Below are positions 26,122-35,753 of a DNA stretch of 64,000 nucleotides, piece by piece. Position 1 is the stretch's first letter. The number at the start of each line of letters is the position of its first letter. Both the position numbers and the translations under genes were made by a program. The stretch spans positions 1,302,001-1,366,000 of the forward strand of contig NC_013891.1 in assembly GCF_000027145.1 (NCBI RefSeq), written 5' to 3'. The notes beneath the pieces were generated by a model. It saw nothing but the letters and a program-made list of their open reading frames with translations, was not told where the DNA came from and did no database searches. The stretch comes from Listeria seeligeri serovar 1/2b str. SLCC3954. Lineage in GTDB: Bacteria; Bacillota; Bacilli; Lactobacillales; Listeriaceae.

Positions 26122-27414
26122 ATGACAGACAAAATATTTCAAGAAAAAGTTGGCGCGGTTGCACTTACCATCGTTCCTACTCAAAAATATAAATCCAATA
26201 AAATTGTATTTAAATTTCGCTCTCCATTAGAAAGAGCAACAGTTACTAAAAGAGCATTGCTTTCGATTTTGTTAGAAACAAACAGTAAAAAGTACCCTAC
26301 GCAAACGGCTTTCAGAAAGCAATTAGCCGATTTATATGGTGCTAATTTTTATACCACTACAGCCAAAAAAGGAAATGAACATGTCTTAACAGTTATTTTT
26401 GATATGATTGATGGACAATATGTTTCCGATGGCAGCGAAATTTTAAAAGATGCTTTTGCGTTTATGGAGGAGGCTTTATTTCATCCGAATGCAACGAATG
26501 GCGCTTTTGATGCAGAAACACTTACTAGAGAAAAAGAAAACCTGAAAAGTAGTTTGGAAGGTATTTATGATGACAAGATCCGTTTTGCATCTAAACGATT
26601 AGTTGAAGAAATGTTTAAAAACGACGAATATCGCTACGGTTCTGCAGGAGTTTTAGAAGATATTGATGCCATCACACCTGAAGAATTATATGACTATTAC
26701 TTAAAGTTTATAGCAGAAGATGCCGTCGAAATCTTTATCTGTGGCGACGTTACGAAAGAAGAAGTGACGCCACTAATTGAAAAAATGGCTTTTTCAGAGC
26801 GTCCGGAACGTAAAGGAGTTTTCTTTGCAAAAGAAGCTCCAAAAGAAGTACAAATCATTCATGAAAAACAAGCAATTAACCAAGGCAAACTAGTACTTGG
26901 CTATCAAACAGATACTTTATTTGGCGATAACGATTTCGTTGCTTTACAGCTTGGTAATGGATTGCTAGGTGGTTTTGCAAATTCAAAAATCTTTATTAAT
27001 GTACGCGAAAAAGCAAGTTTAGCTTATTACGCCTCTAGCCGAATTGATTCTTTTAAAGGATTTATGGTTATTTCAGCGGGGATTGATGAAGTGAATTATG
27101 AACAAGCTTTAACAATTATTCAAGAACAAATAACTGCCATGAAACAAGGCGACTTTACGACTGAAGAGTTAAATCAAACAAAAGAAATGCTTATTAATCA
27201 ACTGCTAGAAACAAATGATCAAGCACAAGGTTTAATCGAGCTAGTCTACAACAACATATTACGCGAAGCAAATTTGGATTTAGATAACTGGATTGAAAAA
27301 ATCAAAGCAACGACGAAAGAAGAAGTCATTGCTGCAATTAACAAAATCAAACCAGATACTATTTATTTCTTGAGCAAGGGAGGGGAAGAACTTCATGGAA
27401 AAAATCACATTTGA
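26122..27414 (+). CDS. M16-family protein without zinc motif (YmfF-like)
   Basis: 430 residues from ATG 26122, which follows AAAGGAGCATACA; an in-frame TTG at 26101 has no such site. Two M16 (pitrilysin/insulinase) halves are recognisable, including a C-terminal GLLGGFANSKIFINVREKASLAYYASSR. The N-terminal region where an active enzyme has HxxEH reads LLSILLETNSKKYP, so the zinc site is missing. It probably works as the inactive partner of the next protein. B. subtilis keeps the same pair (ymfF-ymfH). The two genes overlap by 20 bases. Confidence 0.87.
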   Translation: MTDKIFQEKVGAVALTIVPTQKYKSNKIVFKFRSPLERATVTKRALLSILLETNSKKYPTQTAFRKQLADLYGANFYTTTAKKGNEHVLTVIFDMIDGQYVSDGSEILKDAFAFMEEALFHPNATNGAFDAETLTREKENLKSSLEGIYDDKIRFASKRLVEEMFKNDEYRYGSAGVLEDIDAITPEELYDYYLKFIAEDAVEIFICGDVTKEEVTPLIEKMAFSERPERKGVFFAKEAPKEVQIIHEKQAINQGKLVLGYQTDTLFGDNDFVALQLGNGLLGGFANSKIFINVREKASLAYYASSRIDSFKGFMVISAGIDEVNYEQALTIIQEQITAMKQGDFTTEELNQTKEMLINQLLETNDQAQGLIELVYNNILREANLDLDNWIEKIKATTKEEVIAAINKIKPDTIYFLSKGGEELHGKNHI

Positions 27415-28678
27415 TCAAGTAAAAGAAGCTGTATTTCATGAGAAAATGGCAAATGGCTTACAAGTCTATCTTCTTCCTAAAAAAGGTTTTAGCAAGACTT
27501 ATGCAGTTTTCACCACGAACTACGGTGCCATTGATAATAATTTTGTTCCAATAGGCGAAGCAGAATTCACAAAAGTACCAGATGGAATTGCTCATTTTCT
27601 AGAACACAAAATGTTTGAAAAAGAAGATGGCGATGTATTTTTTAAATTTGGAGAAAAAGGCGCTTTTACTAATGCCTTTACTTCATTTACAAAAACAGCT
27701 TACCTTTTCTCAAGTACATCTAGAGTAGAAGAAAACTTAGAAACTTTGATTGATTTTGTTCAAGAACCTTACTTCACCGAAGAAACTGTCGAAAAAGAAA
27801 AAGGCATTATCGGCCAAGAAATTAGAATGTATGATGATGACCCAGATTTTCGTGCTTATTTTGGCGTAATCGAAAATATGTATCATAACCATCCTGTGAA
27901 AATTGATATTGCTGGTACCGTCGAATCAATTGCTGAAATCAATAAAGATTTACTCTATCTTTGTTACAATACATTTTATCATCCAAGCAATATGGTGCTA
28001 TTTGTTGTTGGAAACTTAGAACCAGAAGAAATGATGAATCAAATTCGTGCTAATCAAGCAAAAAAAGATTTTCCTGAAGCTGTGCCAATTAAACGTCATT
28101 TTCCCGAAGAACCAAAAACTGTTGCTGTAAAAGAACGCAAACTCAAATTTCCAGTTCAAATTGCGAAAAATTTAGTGGGAATTAAAGAAGATATCGGTTC
28201 ATTAGAAGGGCAAGCGGCAATTAAGCAAGAAATTATTGGCGATGTAGCGCTTGAAATGCTGTTTGGAACAACCTCGGATACGTATTTGGAATTATACAAC
28301 GAAGGAATTATTGACGACACATTCGGATATGACTACACACTTCAAGATAGTTTTTCTTTCATACTTGTTGGAGGCGATGCTAAAAACCCTGACGAACAAA
28401 CAGCAAAAATCTTGGAAGCTATCCAAAAAGCAGCCCAATATGGTTTATCAGAAGCTGATTTGGCACTCGTGAAACGCAAACGAATTGGTCAATTTTTACG
28501 TTCATTAAATTCACCGGAATTCATTGCTAACCAATTTAGCCAATACGTAATGAAATCAGCGTCTTTATTTGATATTTTACCTCTAATGGAAACAGTGACT
28601 TTAGAAGAAGTTAATGCATTCATCAAAAATCTGGATGCAGAAGAAAGAACTACTACGTTCCAGCTGCTTCCTGAATAA
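27395..28678 (+). CDS. M16-family zinc peptidase (YmfH-like)
   Basis: 427 residues. The inverted zinc motif HFLEH is present near residues 67-71 (AHFLEHKMFEKEDGD), with the distal Glu in the EKEKGIIGQEIRMYDDD region near 135-150. The second M16 half ends with LKRK...FQLLPE. ATG 27395 lies inside the end of the previous gene behind AGGGAGGGGAAG. Predicted cytosolic; the substrate is unknown to me. Likely forms a heterodimer with the preceding zinc-less partner. Confidence 0.88.
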   Translation: MEKITFDQVKEAVFHEKMANGLQVYLLPKKGFSKTYAVFTTNYGAIDNNFVPIGEAEFTKVPDGIAHFLEHKMFEKEDGDVFFKFGEKGAFTNAFTSFTKTAYLFSSTSRVEENLETLIDFVQEPYFTEETVEKEKGIIGQEIRMYDDDPDFRAYFGVIENMYHNHPVKIDIAGTVESIAEINKDLLYLCYNTFYHPSNMVLFVVGNLEPEEMMNQIRANQAKKDFPEAVPIKRHFPEEPKTVAVKERKLKFPVQIAKNLVGIKEDIGSLEGQAAIKQEIIGDVALEMLFGTTSDTYLELYNEGIIDDTFGYDYTLQDSFSFILVGGDAKNPDEQTAKILEAIQKAAQYGLSEADLALVKRKRIGQFLRSLNSPEFIANQFSQYVMKSASLFDILPLMETVTLEEVNAFIKNLDAEERTTTFQLLPE

Positions 28679-28761
28679 GTAAAAAGTTTAGTATAATAAA
28701 TAGCCAAAATTCATTTGTCATGCTATCATAAAAGAAATAGACTGGAAAGGGTTGCCTTTTT

Positions 28762-29493
28762 TTGGATAAAGAGATAAAATATGCTTTTGTAACTGGAGCT
28801 AGCGGAGAAATTGGTCAAGCGATTTGTTTATCCCTTGCGAGAGCCGGCTGGAACTTGTATATTCATTATCATCAAAATAAACAAGCTATAGAAAGTTTAT
28901 TACCACAGTTACTAGCAGAAAATGTTGATGTTATCTTGATTCAGGCTGACTTTGATGATCTAGCTAGTGTGGTAGCAATGGAAAAGCAAGTTTTCCAAAT
29001 AGACGCATTTGTCCATGCAGCAGGAAACTCGCATTATGCTTTATTTCAGGATATGACAGATAAAGAAATAACTAAACTTTGGAATGTGCATATGTTGGTA
29101 CCAATGCAGTTGATCCGTATTTTCACACCAAAACTAATGAAAAGCAATCAAGGAAGAATTGTGTTTATTAGTTCGATCTGGGGAGAAGTTGGAGCTGCAA
29201 TGGAAGTGGCTTATTCTACAGTAAAAGGCGCTCAAATTGCCTTTTGTCGTGCTTTAAGTCAAGAACTTGGTCCATCTGGAATAACAGTCAATGCGATTGC
29301 ACCAGGGGTCGTACAAACGAAAATGATGGACAGTTTTTCCTCAGAAGAGCAAGTTGTGCTTCGAGAAGAAATTCCTTTCAAGCGTTTTGCGAAACCAGCA
29401 GAAATTGCAGATACAGTAGAATTTATAACAAGTAAAAAAGCAAGCTATATCACTGGAGAAGTTTTGCGCATAAATGGCGGTTGGCTTATGTGA
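28762..29493 (+). CDS. Short-chain dehydrogenase/reductase YmfI
   Basis: 243 residues, TTG start. Classical SDR: cofactor motif TGASGEIGQA near residues 11-20, HAAGNS near 85, catalytic Ser in FISSIWGE near 137 and YSTVKGA (Tyr-x-x-x-Lys) near 153, and the late INGGWLM end. In B. subtilis YmfI helps modify elongation factor P with 5-aminopentanol; here the same neighbourhood is kept, so that role is likely but not shown. An AAAGG lies 12 bases before the TTG; a TATAAT at about 28694 may be an internal promoter. Confidence 0.87.
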   Translation: MDKEIKYAFVTGASGEIGQAICLSLARAGWNLYIHYHQNKQAIESLLPQLLAENVDVILIQADFDDLASVVAMEKQVFQIDAFVHAAGNSHYALFQDMTDKEITKLWNVHMLVPMQLIRIFTPKLMKSNQGRIVFISSIWGEVGAAMEVAYSTVKGAQIAFCRALSQELGPSGITVNAIAPGVVQTKMMDSFSSEEQVVLREEIPFKRFAKPAEIADTVEFITSKKASYITGEVLRINGGWLM

Positions 29494-29542
29494 AATTAGT
29501 AAAAAGTGGAAATTTGATATTAGTAATGGTAGGTGTTTAATT

Positions 29543-30478
29543 TTGACAGAACTCGGTGATAAACTGAAACAAGCTAGACGTGAAAAAGGACTCAGTTTAG
29601 ACGATTTACAACAAATAACGAAAATTCAAAAACGTTATTTAGTAGCGATTGAAGAAGGTAATTATGCTGTAATGCCTGGAAAATTTTATGCAAGGGCATT
29701 TATTAAACAATATGCAGAGGCTGTTGGACTAGATAGTGCAACACTCTTTGACGAGTTTGAAAGTGAAGTTCCTGAAACACCGCAACAAGAAGTAGTTAAC
29801 AATGAGCCATCGCGAGTACAAAGTAAAAGAAATCCTATGCCTGCACAATCTGTAGGTAATCAAGTCAACTCACGTAATCGGTTTTTTGATATTTTACCCA
29901 AAATATTAATTGCTTTATTTATCGTGTTCATCCTATTTATCGTTTGGTTTTTCTTGCTTAATAAACAAGATTCCTCGACGGAAAAAGTAAAAACAGATAC
30001 TAGCAATCCAACCGTGAAAGTGGAAGATTCAACCAAGAGTGAAGACACAACGAAAGACACCACAAAAAAAGACACTACTGAAAAAGATACAACTACAAAA
30101 GACAAAGAAGCAACTGACACGAAAAAAGAGGAAACTAAAGAACTTGAAGTGACTAAAGGAGAAACATCTGGCAATGCAACAACCTATACAGTGAAAAACA
30201 CAGATAAAATGAAGCTTTCTCTTAGTGCAACTGGTGACTCATGGATTGGAGTATCTGACGTAAGTGGTAATACGATCGAAAACGTCACGTTATCTTCACA
30301 AAATCCATCCGCTGAAGTTGATTTAGGAACGAATGAAACAGTTACGGTTGTTATCGGAAATGCTCCTGTAACGACGGTTAAAATCAATGATAAGCAACTT
30401 GAACTAGCGCCGACTCTTGTTAAACAAGTTTTGACTATTAAATTAGACACTAGTGATAGTAGCTCGGATGCAGAATAA
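29543..30478 (+). CDS. RodZ-like membrane protein with N-terminal helix-turn-helix (YmfM)
   Basis: 311 residues from TTG 29543 (AGGTG upstream). An upstream in-frame start would overlap ymfI and lacks a ribosome site. Order: HTH_25 domain (about 1-70, KLKQARREKGLSLDDLQQITKIQ), basic linker, one membrane helix near 125-147 (ILIALFIVFILFIVWFFLL), a repetitive Asp-Thr-Lys linker (several DTTKKDTT-type units, about 165-205), and an extracellular DUF4115 domain (from about 215). RodZ proteins link the MreB cytoskeleton to wall synthesis and set cell shape. Confidence 0.88.
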   Translation: MTELGDKLKQARREKGLSLDDLQQITKIQKRYLVAIEEGNYAVMPGKFYARAFIKQYAEAVGLDSATLFDEFESEVPETPQQEVVNNEPSRVQSKRNPMPAQSVGNQVNSRNRFFDILPKILIALFIVFILFIVWFFLLNKQDSSTEKVKTDTSNPTVKVEDSTKSEDTTKDTTKKDTTEKDTTTKDKEATDTKKEETKELEVTKGETSGNATTYTVKNTDKMKLSLSATGDSWIGVSDVSGNTIENVTLSSQNPSAEVDLGTNETVTVVIGNAPVTTVKINDKQLELAPTLVKQVLTIKLDTSDSSSDAE

Positions 30479-30489
30479 TTGGTTTTATA

Positions 30490-30526
30490 TGGCGAAATCT
30501 ACTAGTAGATTTCGCCAACATTTTTT
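30490..30526 (+). terminator. Hairpin terminator between rodZ-like gene and pgsA
   Basis: TGGCGAAATCTACT / AGTAGATTTCGCCA, a 14-bp perfect stem with almost no loop, then ACATTTTTT. Strong. Confidence 0.85.
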
Positions 30527-30562
30527 AATACATACAGTTTGATTGAAAAAGGAGAGAAAAAA

Positions 30563-31141
30563 ATGAATTTACCAAATAAATTGACGGTTATCCGGATTTT
30601 TATGATACCAATCTTTGTTATTCTATGCGTTATACCTTTTGACTGGGGGACTGTTACCTGGCTTGATTCAACTATTCCAGTTACTAGCCTAGTAGCTACG
30701 ATTATCTTTATTGTTGCAGCTCTTACGGACTGGTTTGACGGTTATTTAGCACGTAAATATAACCTAATCACCAACTTCGGTAAATTTGCAGATCCAATGG
30801 CTGATAAGCTTCTAGTAGCGGCAGCATTTATTATCCTTGTTGAAATGCATATTGCACCATCTTGGGTGGTCATCTTAATCATTAGCCGAGAACTTGCTGT
30901 AACGGGCCTTCGTTTGCTTTTAGTAGAGGGCGGAGAAGTGCTTGCAGCTGGTCAACTTGGGAAAATTAAAACATTCACACAAATGATTGCCATTCCCTTA
31001 ATGTTATTGAATAATTTCCCATTCGCTTGGACAGGCATTCGTGTTGATTTAATATTCTTATACGTATGTGCGTTCTTCGCAGTATGGTCTGGAATTGATT
31101 ATTTCTACAAAAACCGGGGCGTATTTAAAGGCTCCATGTAA
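30563..31141 (+). CDS. pgsA: CDP-diacylglycerol-glycerol-3-phosphate 3-phosphatidyltransferase
   Basis: 192 residues from ATG 30563 (AAAGGAGAG upstream). Makes phosphatidylglycerol phosphate, the committed step to PG and cardiolipin. The CDP-alcohol phosphotransferase signature with the Asp-rich pattern is intact: DWFDGYLARKYN...GKFADPMADK near residues 57-83. Four or more membrane helices. Essential in most bacteria. Confidence 0.95.
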   Translation: MNLPNKLTVIRIFMIPIFVILCVIPFDWGTVTWLDSTIPVTSLVATIIFIVAALTDWFDGYLARKYNLITNFGKFADPMADKLLVAAAFIILVEMHIAPSWVVILIISRELAVTGLRLLLVEGGEVLAAGQLGKIKTFTQMIAIPLMLLNNFPFAWTGIRVDLIFLYVCAFFAVWSGIDYFYKNRGVFKGSM

Positions 31142-31146
31142 GTAAA

Positions 31147-31175
31147 GAAAAAAGCATACCCTGTGTGCTTTTTTC
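31147..31175 (+). terminator. Terminator of pgsA
   Basis: AAAAAAGCATAC, 3-base loop, GTGTGCTTTTTT. Confidence 0.8.
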
Positions 31176-31206
31176 TATACAAAAAAATCGATGAGGAGAT
31201 GAAAAT

Positions 31207-32454
31207 ATGGCAAGTGCAGAAATTATTGCTGTCGGAACAGAGTTATTATTAGGACAAATTGTTAATTCGAATGCTGCTTTTATATCACAAGAATTAGCGG
31301 CTGACGGAATTTATGTATATCATCATACTGTTGTTGGAGACAATCCTGAACGCTTAAAGGAAGTAATAAAAATTGCTGAAAATAGAAGTGATATCTTAAT
31401 TTTCACGGGCGGACTTGGACCAACAGAAGATGATATTACCAAACAAATTTTAGCAAAACATTTAAAAAAAGATTTAGTAACTGATCAATTTCATATGAAT
31501 AAAATTACCGAATATTTTACTTCGAGAAGTCGAACGATGACTGAAAATAACAAATTACAAGCTGTTATTATTAAAGGATCAACAGTTTTAAACAATGACT
31601 ATGGTTTTGCAGCTGGAATGTTCTTAAAAGAAAATAACCATACATATATTTTACTACCTGGACCTCCTTCTGAAATGAAACCGATGTTTACACGTTATGC
31701 CAATCCGCTAATTGTTAATGAGAATGGCGAAAAAACCATTTTAGAATCTAAAATATTACGATTTTTTGGTATTGGCGAATCACAATTAGCTGCTGATTTA
31801 AATGATTTAATTGTCACTCAAGTAAACCCTACAATTGCTACTTATGCTGGTGATAATGAAGTAGTCGTACGTGTAACGGCAACTGCGAAAACAAAAAAAG
31901 AAGCCGCGAAACTTGTTAATGAAACGGAACAAGAAATTCTTCGTCGTGATGGGACTTTCCTATATGGTTACGGAGAAGTATCTTTGCCAGAATTAGTAAC
32001 AGCCATGCTACTCGAACGAAAAATTACTATTTCTGCTGCCGAAAGTTTTACTGCTGGCTTGTTTCAAGCAGAAATTGCTCGTTTTCCAGGTATTTCCAAG
32101 ATTTTTAAAGGTGGAATGGTCACTTATAGCGCAGAAACGAAACAATCTATTTTGGAAGTTTCCTCGCAAGTAATTAAAGAAAAAGGCGTGGTTAGCTCAG
32201 AATGCGCAAGCGAAATGGCAGATAATGTGCGACGTCTTTGCAATACAGATATAGGGATTAGCTTTACAGGTGTTGCAGGACCAGATAGTTTAGAAGGTCA
32301 TCCTGCTGGTACTATATGGATTGGTCTAAGTGTTAAAGATCATCAAACAGAAGCTTATCAGTTCGTTTACGGAAGAGATCGAAATCATAATCGTCGCCGG
32401 GCTGTAAAACAAGGATTTCAATTGATTAAGCAATTTTTAGATGCGAATGCCTAA
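31207..32454 (+). CDS. cinA: CinA-family protein (competence/damage-inducible protein A)
   Basis: 415 residues, full two-domain form: N-terminal MoCF/molybdopterin-binding-like domain (AEIIAVGTELLLGQIVNSNAAF at 3-24, FTGGLGPTEDDITKQ near 68) and C-terminal nicotinamide-nucleotide amidase-like domain (SAAESFTAGLFQAEIARFPG near 278-297, TGVAGPDSLEGHPAGTIWIGL near 356). Directly precedes recA, as in B. subtilis and streptococci. ATG follows GAGGAGATGAAAAT. Confidence 0.94.
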   Translation: MASAEIIAVGTELLLGQIVNSNAAFISQELAADGIYVYHHTVVGDNPERLKEVIKIAENRSDILIFTGGLGPTEDDITKQILAKHLKKDLVTDQFHMNKITEYFTSRSRTMTENNKLQAVIIKGSTVLNNDYGFAAGMFLKENNHTYILLPGPPSEMKPMFTRYANPLIVNENGEKTILESKILRFFGIGESQLAADLNDLIVTQVNPTIATYAGDNEVVVRVTATAKTKKEAAKLVNETEQEILRRDGTFLYGYGEVSLPELVTAMLLERKITISAAESFTAGLFQAEIARFPGISKIFKGGMVTYSAETKQSILEVSSQVIKEKGVVSSECASEMADNVRRLCNTDIGISFTGVAGPDSLEGHPAGTIWIGLSVKDHQTEAYQFVYGRDRNHNRRRAVKQGFQLIKQFLDANA

Positions 32455-32587
32455 TTTTCTTTTAAAGGAAAATGGAGAAATCAGCTCGAAAAAGCAAAAT
32501 ATAGCTGTAAAAAAGTATTAGACGAACGCTAGAAATCCCGCTATAATTAAGGAGAAAGTAGCCGGTACTTACACAAAACAAAAAATA

Positions 32588-32601
32588 CGAATAAATGTTC
32601 G
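32588..32601. promoter_or_regulatory. LexA operator (SOS box) of recA
   Basis: CGAATAAATGTTCG, close to the Gram-positive SOS consensus CGAAC-N4-GTTCG, nine bases upstream of the recA -35 box. This would put recA under LexA control. Confidence 0.85.
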
Positions 32602-32609
32602 CTTTTTAC

Positions 32610-32638
32610 TTGCTAATCGCTCTGAAATACGTTATAGT
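32610..32638 (+). promoter_or_regulatory. Promoter of recA
   Basis: TTGCTA (32610-32615), 17-base spacer, TATAGT (32633-32638). Confidence 0.7.
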
Positions 32639-32725
32639 AATTCTAGGAAAAACATTCTGACTGTTTTTTTGAGAGAGAAGAAGTAGAAAAACAGCTATTA
32701 GGATATTTATGAAGGAGGCAACAAC

Positions 32726-33772
32726 GTGAATGATCGTCAAGCGGCATTAGAACAAGCTTTAAAACAAATTGAAAAACAATTCGGTAAAGGTTCCATTATG
32801 AAATTAGGGGAGCACTCAGACCAAAATATATCTACTATTTCTAGTGGTTCATTAGCATTAGATATTGCTTTAGGAGTTGGCGGATACCCAAGAGGTCGTA
32901 TTATTGAAGTATACGGACCAGAAAGTTCTGGTAAGACAACTGTTGCACTACACGCTATTGCAGAAGTACAAGCGCAAGGCGGCACAGCAGCATTTATTGA
33001 TGCCGAACACGCTTTAGATCCAGCATATGCGAAGAATCTTGGTGTTAATATTGATGAGTTACTATTATCGCAACCAGACACAGGAGAACAAGCTCTAGAG
33101 ATTGCAGAAGCATTAGTACGGAGTGGCGCAGTCGATATGTTAGTTATTGACTCTGTTGCAGCTCTTGTACCTCGCGCTGAAATCGAAGGCGAAATGGGAG
33201 ATGCACATGTTGGTTTGCAAGCACGTTTAATGTCACAAGCATTACGTAAACTTTCCGGAGCAATCAATAAATCCAAAACTATCGCGATCTTTATCAACCA
33301 AATTCGAGAAAAAGTTGGCGTTATGTTCGGAAACCCAGAAATCACACCAGGTGGTCGTGCACTGAAATTCTATTCCACTGTTCGGTTAGAAGTAAGACGT
33401 GCAGAACAATTGAAACAAGGTACAGATGTAATGGGTAACAAAACGAAAATCAAAGTAGTAAAAAACAAAGTAGCGCCACCATTCCGTATCGCTGAAGTAG
33501 ATATTATGTACGGAGAAGGTATTTCACGTGAAGGCGAGCTTGTTGATATGGCTGCTGAAGTTGATGTAATCAATAAGAGTGGTTCATGGTATTCTTATAA
33601 AGAAGAGCGTATCGGTCAAGGCCGCGAAAATGCCAAGCAATACTTGAAAGAACACACGGATATTCGTGATGAAATTTCCAAACGTGTTCGTGAAGAATAC
33701 GAAATTGACGGAGCTAGCAAAGAGCCTCTTGAAGAAACAGAAGAAACTTTAAGTTTGCTAGACGATGAATAA
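32726..33772 (+). CDS. recA: Recombinase RecA
   Basis: 348 residues, GTG start behind AAGGAGGCAACAAC. Strand-exchange ATPase and LexA co-protease. Walker A GPESSGKT at residues 64-71, Walker [14 protein letters not shown] near 140, loop L2 [25 protein letters not shown] near 192-216, and an acidic C-terminal tail ([13 protein letters not shown]). Own SOS-type promoter and terminator. Confidence 0.98.
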   Translation: MNDRQAALEQALKQIEKQFGKGSIMKLGEHSDQNISTISSGSLALDIALGVGGYPRGRIIEVYGPESSGKTTVALHAIAEVQAQGGTAAFIDAEHALDPAYAKNLGVNIDELLLSQPDTGEQALEIAEALVRSGAVDMLVIDSVAALVPRAEIEGEMGDAHVGLQARLMSQALRKLSGAINKSKTIAIFINQIREKVGVMFGNPEITPGGRALKFYSTVRLEVRRAEQLKQGTDVMGNKTKIKVVKNKVAPPFRIAEVDIMYGEGISREGELVDMAAEVDVINKSGSWYSYKEERIGQGRENAKQYLKEHTDIRDEISKRVREEYEIDGASKEPLEETEETLSLLDDE

Positions 33773-33781
33773 TTAATGCCA

Positions 33782-33822
33782 AATACGCAGTAGGAATTTA
33801 ACTTCCTGCCGCGTATTTTTTG
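33782..33822 (+). terminator. Terminator of recA
   Basis: AATACGC..TAGGAA, 6-base loop, TTCCTG..GCGTATT then six T (interrupted stem). Confidence 0.85.
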
Positions 33823-33870
33823 TTATTTTAAAAAAACTATGGAAAATAAGCTGTCATTTCATTCCTTTTC

Positions 33871-33899
33871 TTGACATTGTAAGCTTTGACCTATAAAAT
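33871..33899 (+). promoter_or_regulatory. Strong sigma-A promoter of rny
   Basis: TTGACA (33871-33876), 17-base spacer, TAAAAT (33894-33899): perfect -35 and near-perfect -10. Confidence 0.8.
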
Positions 33900-33905
33900 T
33901 AAGTT

Positions 33906-34074
33906 GTATATTTTATATTGCTGGGAGACAAGGGGGAAGTTTTTCCTTTGAAAATCGGCTTCAACTGAATGGGGAGATTAGCACACTCGGTTGTTGATGA
34001 AAAATACGCATGTGCCAGATTTCTGGCCACCGACATAACAATAACGAAAATTGAATAGCAAAGGAGGTGTAAGG
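33906..34074 (+). other. Long 5' leader of rny
   Basis: About 170 transcribed but untranslated bases. A nested structure is visible: TCGGT/ACCGA closing an inner GCCAGA/TCTGGC hairpin (about 33988-34034). No recognised riboswitch. A role in self-control of RNase Y is a guess. Confidence 0.4.
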
Positions 34075-35637
34075 ATGACAATCGCAATCACGATCATCTC
34101 CAGTTTGCTTTTCTTAATCGTCGGTCTAGTTGTTGGTTCTCTAATTTTTAAATCTAGTACAGAGAAAAAACTGGCTGCTGCAAGGGGGACTGCGGAATTA
34201 ATTGTAGAAGATGCAAAGAAAGAAGCAGAAACTACAAAAAAAGAAGCATTGCTTGAAGCGAAGGAAGAGAATCATAGGTTACGTACTGAAATCGAAAATG
34301 AACTTCGTGGGCGAAGAACAGAGACACAGAAAGCAGAAAATCGCTTATTGCAAAGGGAGGAAAACCTCGACCGTAAAGATACTTCTTTAAGTAAACGAGA
34401 AGCTACACTTGAAAGAAAAGAGGAGAGTATCAGTAAACGTCAACAACAAATTGAAGAGAAAGAAAGCAAACTAGCTGAGATGATTCAAGCAGAGCAGACA
34501 GAACTTGAAAGAATATCTGCACTGAGCAAAGAAGAAGCGAAATCAATCATCCTTAACCAGGTAGAAGATGAATTAACACATGATACAGCAATCATGGTGA
34601 AAGAATCAGAAAACCGGGCGAAGGAAGAGTCGGATAAAAAAGCAAAGAATATTCTCTCACTAGCTATCCAGCGTTGTGCAGCTGATCATGTGGCAGAAAC
34701 AACTGTATCTGTTGTTACCTTACCAAATGATGAGATGAAGGGACGGATAATCGGACGTGAAGGCCGTAATATCCGTACGCTTGAAACGCTAACTGGAATT
34801 GATTTGATAATTGATGATACCCCGGAAGCAGTAATACTTTCCGGATTTGATCCAATTCGACGTGAAATCGCTAGAATCGCCTTAGAAAAACTTGTTCAAG
34901 ATGGAAGAATCCATCCAGCTCGAATTGAAGAAATGGTGGACAAAGCCCGTAAAGAGGTGGATGAACACATTCGTGAAGTCGGGGAACAAGCAACGTTTGA
35001 AGTGGGAATTCATTCCATTCATCCTGATTTGATAAAAATTCTTGGCCGCTTGCGTTATCGTACTAGTTACGGTCAAAACGTTCTTAACCACTCACTCGAA
35101 GTTTCGAAACTTGCTGGAATTCTAGCAGGAGAGCTTGGAGAAGACGTTACGCTTGCTAAACGGGCCGGACTGCTTCATGACATCGGAAAAGCAATTGACC
35201 ATGAAATTGAAGGAAGTCACGTAGAAATCGGCGTGGAACTTGCTACCAAATACAAAGAAAATGATGTGGTTATCAATAGTATTGCTTCCCATCATGGAGA
35301 TACAGAAGCTACTTCTGTTATCGCTGTATTGGTTGCTGCGGCAGATGCACTTTCTGCTGCAAGACCAGGTGCTCGTAGTGAAACGCTTGAAAACTATATC
35401 CGTCGTTTAGAAAAATTAGAAGAAATTTCTGAGTCTTATGATGGTGTAGAAAAATCTTATGCAATTCAAGCAGGACGCGAAGTACGTATCATCGTTGAGC
35501 CAGATGCTATTGATGATCTTGCTTCTTACCGACTTGCTCGCGACATAAGAAAACGAATTGAAGAGGAATTAGATTATCCAGGTCATATTAAAGTGACCGT
35601 CATTCGTGAAACAAGAGCAGTAGAATACGCTAAGTAA
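34075..35637 (+). CDS. rny: Ribonuclease Y
   Basis: 520 residues from ATG 34075 (AAAGGAGGTGTAAGG upstream), the exact usual RNase Y length; an upstream in-frame start has no site. N-terminal membrane anchor ([23 protein letters not shown]), long coiled coil rich in Glu/Lys/Arg (about 30-200), KH domain ([15 protein letters not shown] near 222-237), and HD domain ([11 protein letters not shown] and [12 protein letters not shown] near 336-375). Membrane-bound endoribonuclease that starts bulk mRNA decay. Neighbours ymdB and ricA belong to the same RNA-turnover theme. Confidence 0.96.
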   Translation: MTIAITIISSLLFLIVGLVVGSLIFKSSTEKKLAAARGTAELIVEDAKKEAETTKKEALLEAKEENHRLRTEIENELRGRRTETQKAENRLLQREENLDRKDTSLSKREATLERKEESISKRQQQIEEKESKLAEMIQAEQTELERISALSKEEAKSIILNQVEDELTHDTAIMVKESENRAKEESDKKAKNILSLAIQRCAADHVAETTVSVVTLPNDEMKGRIIGREGRNIRTLETLTGIDLIIDDTPEAVILSGFDPIRREIARIALEKLVQDGRIHPARIEEMVDKARKEVDEHIREVGEQATFEVGIHSIHPDLIKILGRLRYRTSYGQNVLNHSLEVSKLAGILAGELGEDVTLAKRAGLLHDIGKAIDHEIEGSHVEIGVELATKYKENDVVINSIASHHGDTEATSVIAVLVAAADALSAARPGARSETLENYIRRLEKLEEISESYDGVEKSYAIQAGREVRIIVEPDAIDDLASYRLARDIRKRIEEELDYPGHIKVTVIRETRAVEYAK

Positions 35638-35645
35638 ATAAGTTG

Positions 35646-35686
35646 AAAAGATACATCGCAAATTCATTTTGTGATGTATCTTTTTT
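35646..35686 (+). terminator. Terminator of rny
   Basis: AAAAGATACATCGCAAA / TTTTGTGATGTATCTTTT stem with T-run. Confidence 0.88.
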
Positions 35687-35753
35687 AATCTGTTGCCTCA
35701 CTTGAATAAGAACGGTATAATCAAAGGATAAAAGAAAAAGGGAGGCGGAGTTT

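Noticed and set aside
32737-33345. 202-codon minus-strand ORF inside recA
   Set aside because: Antisense frame of a highly conserved gene; Ser/Ala/Ile-rich, no start signal.
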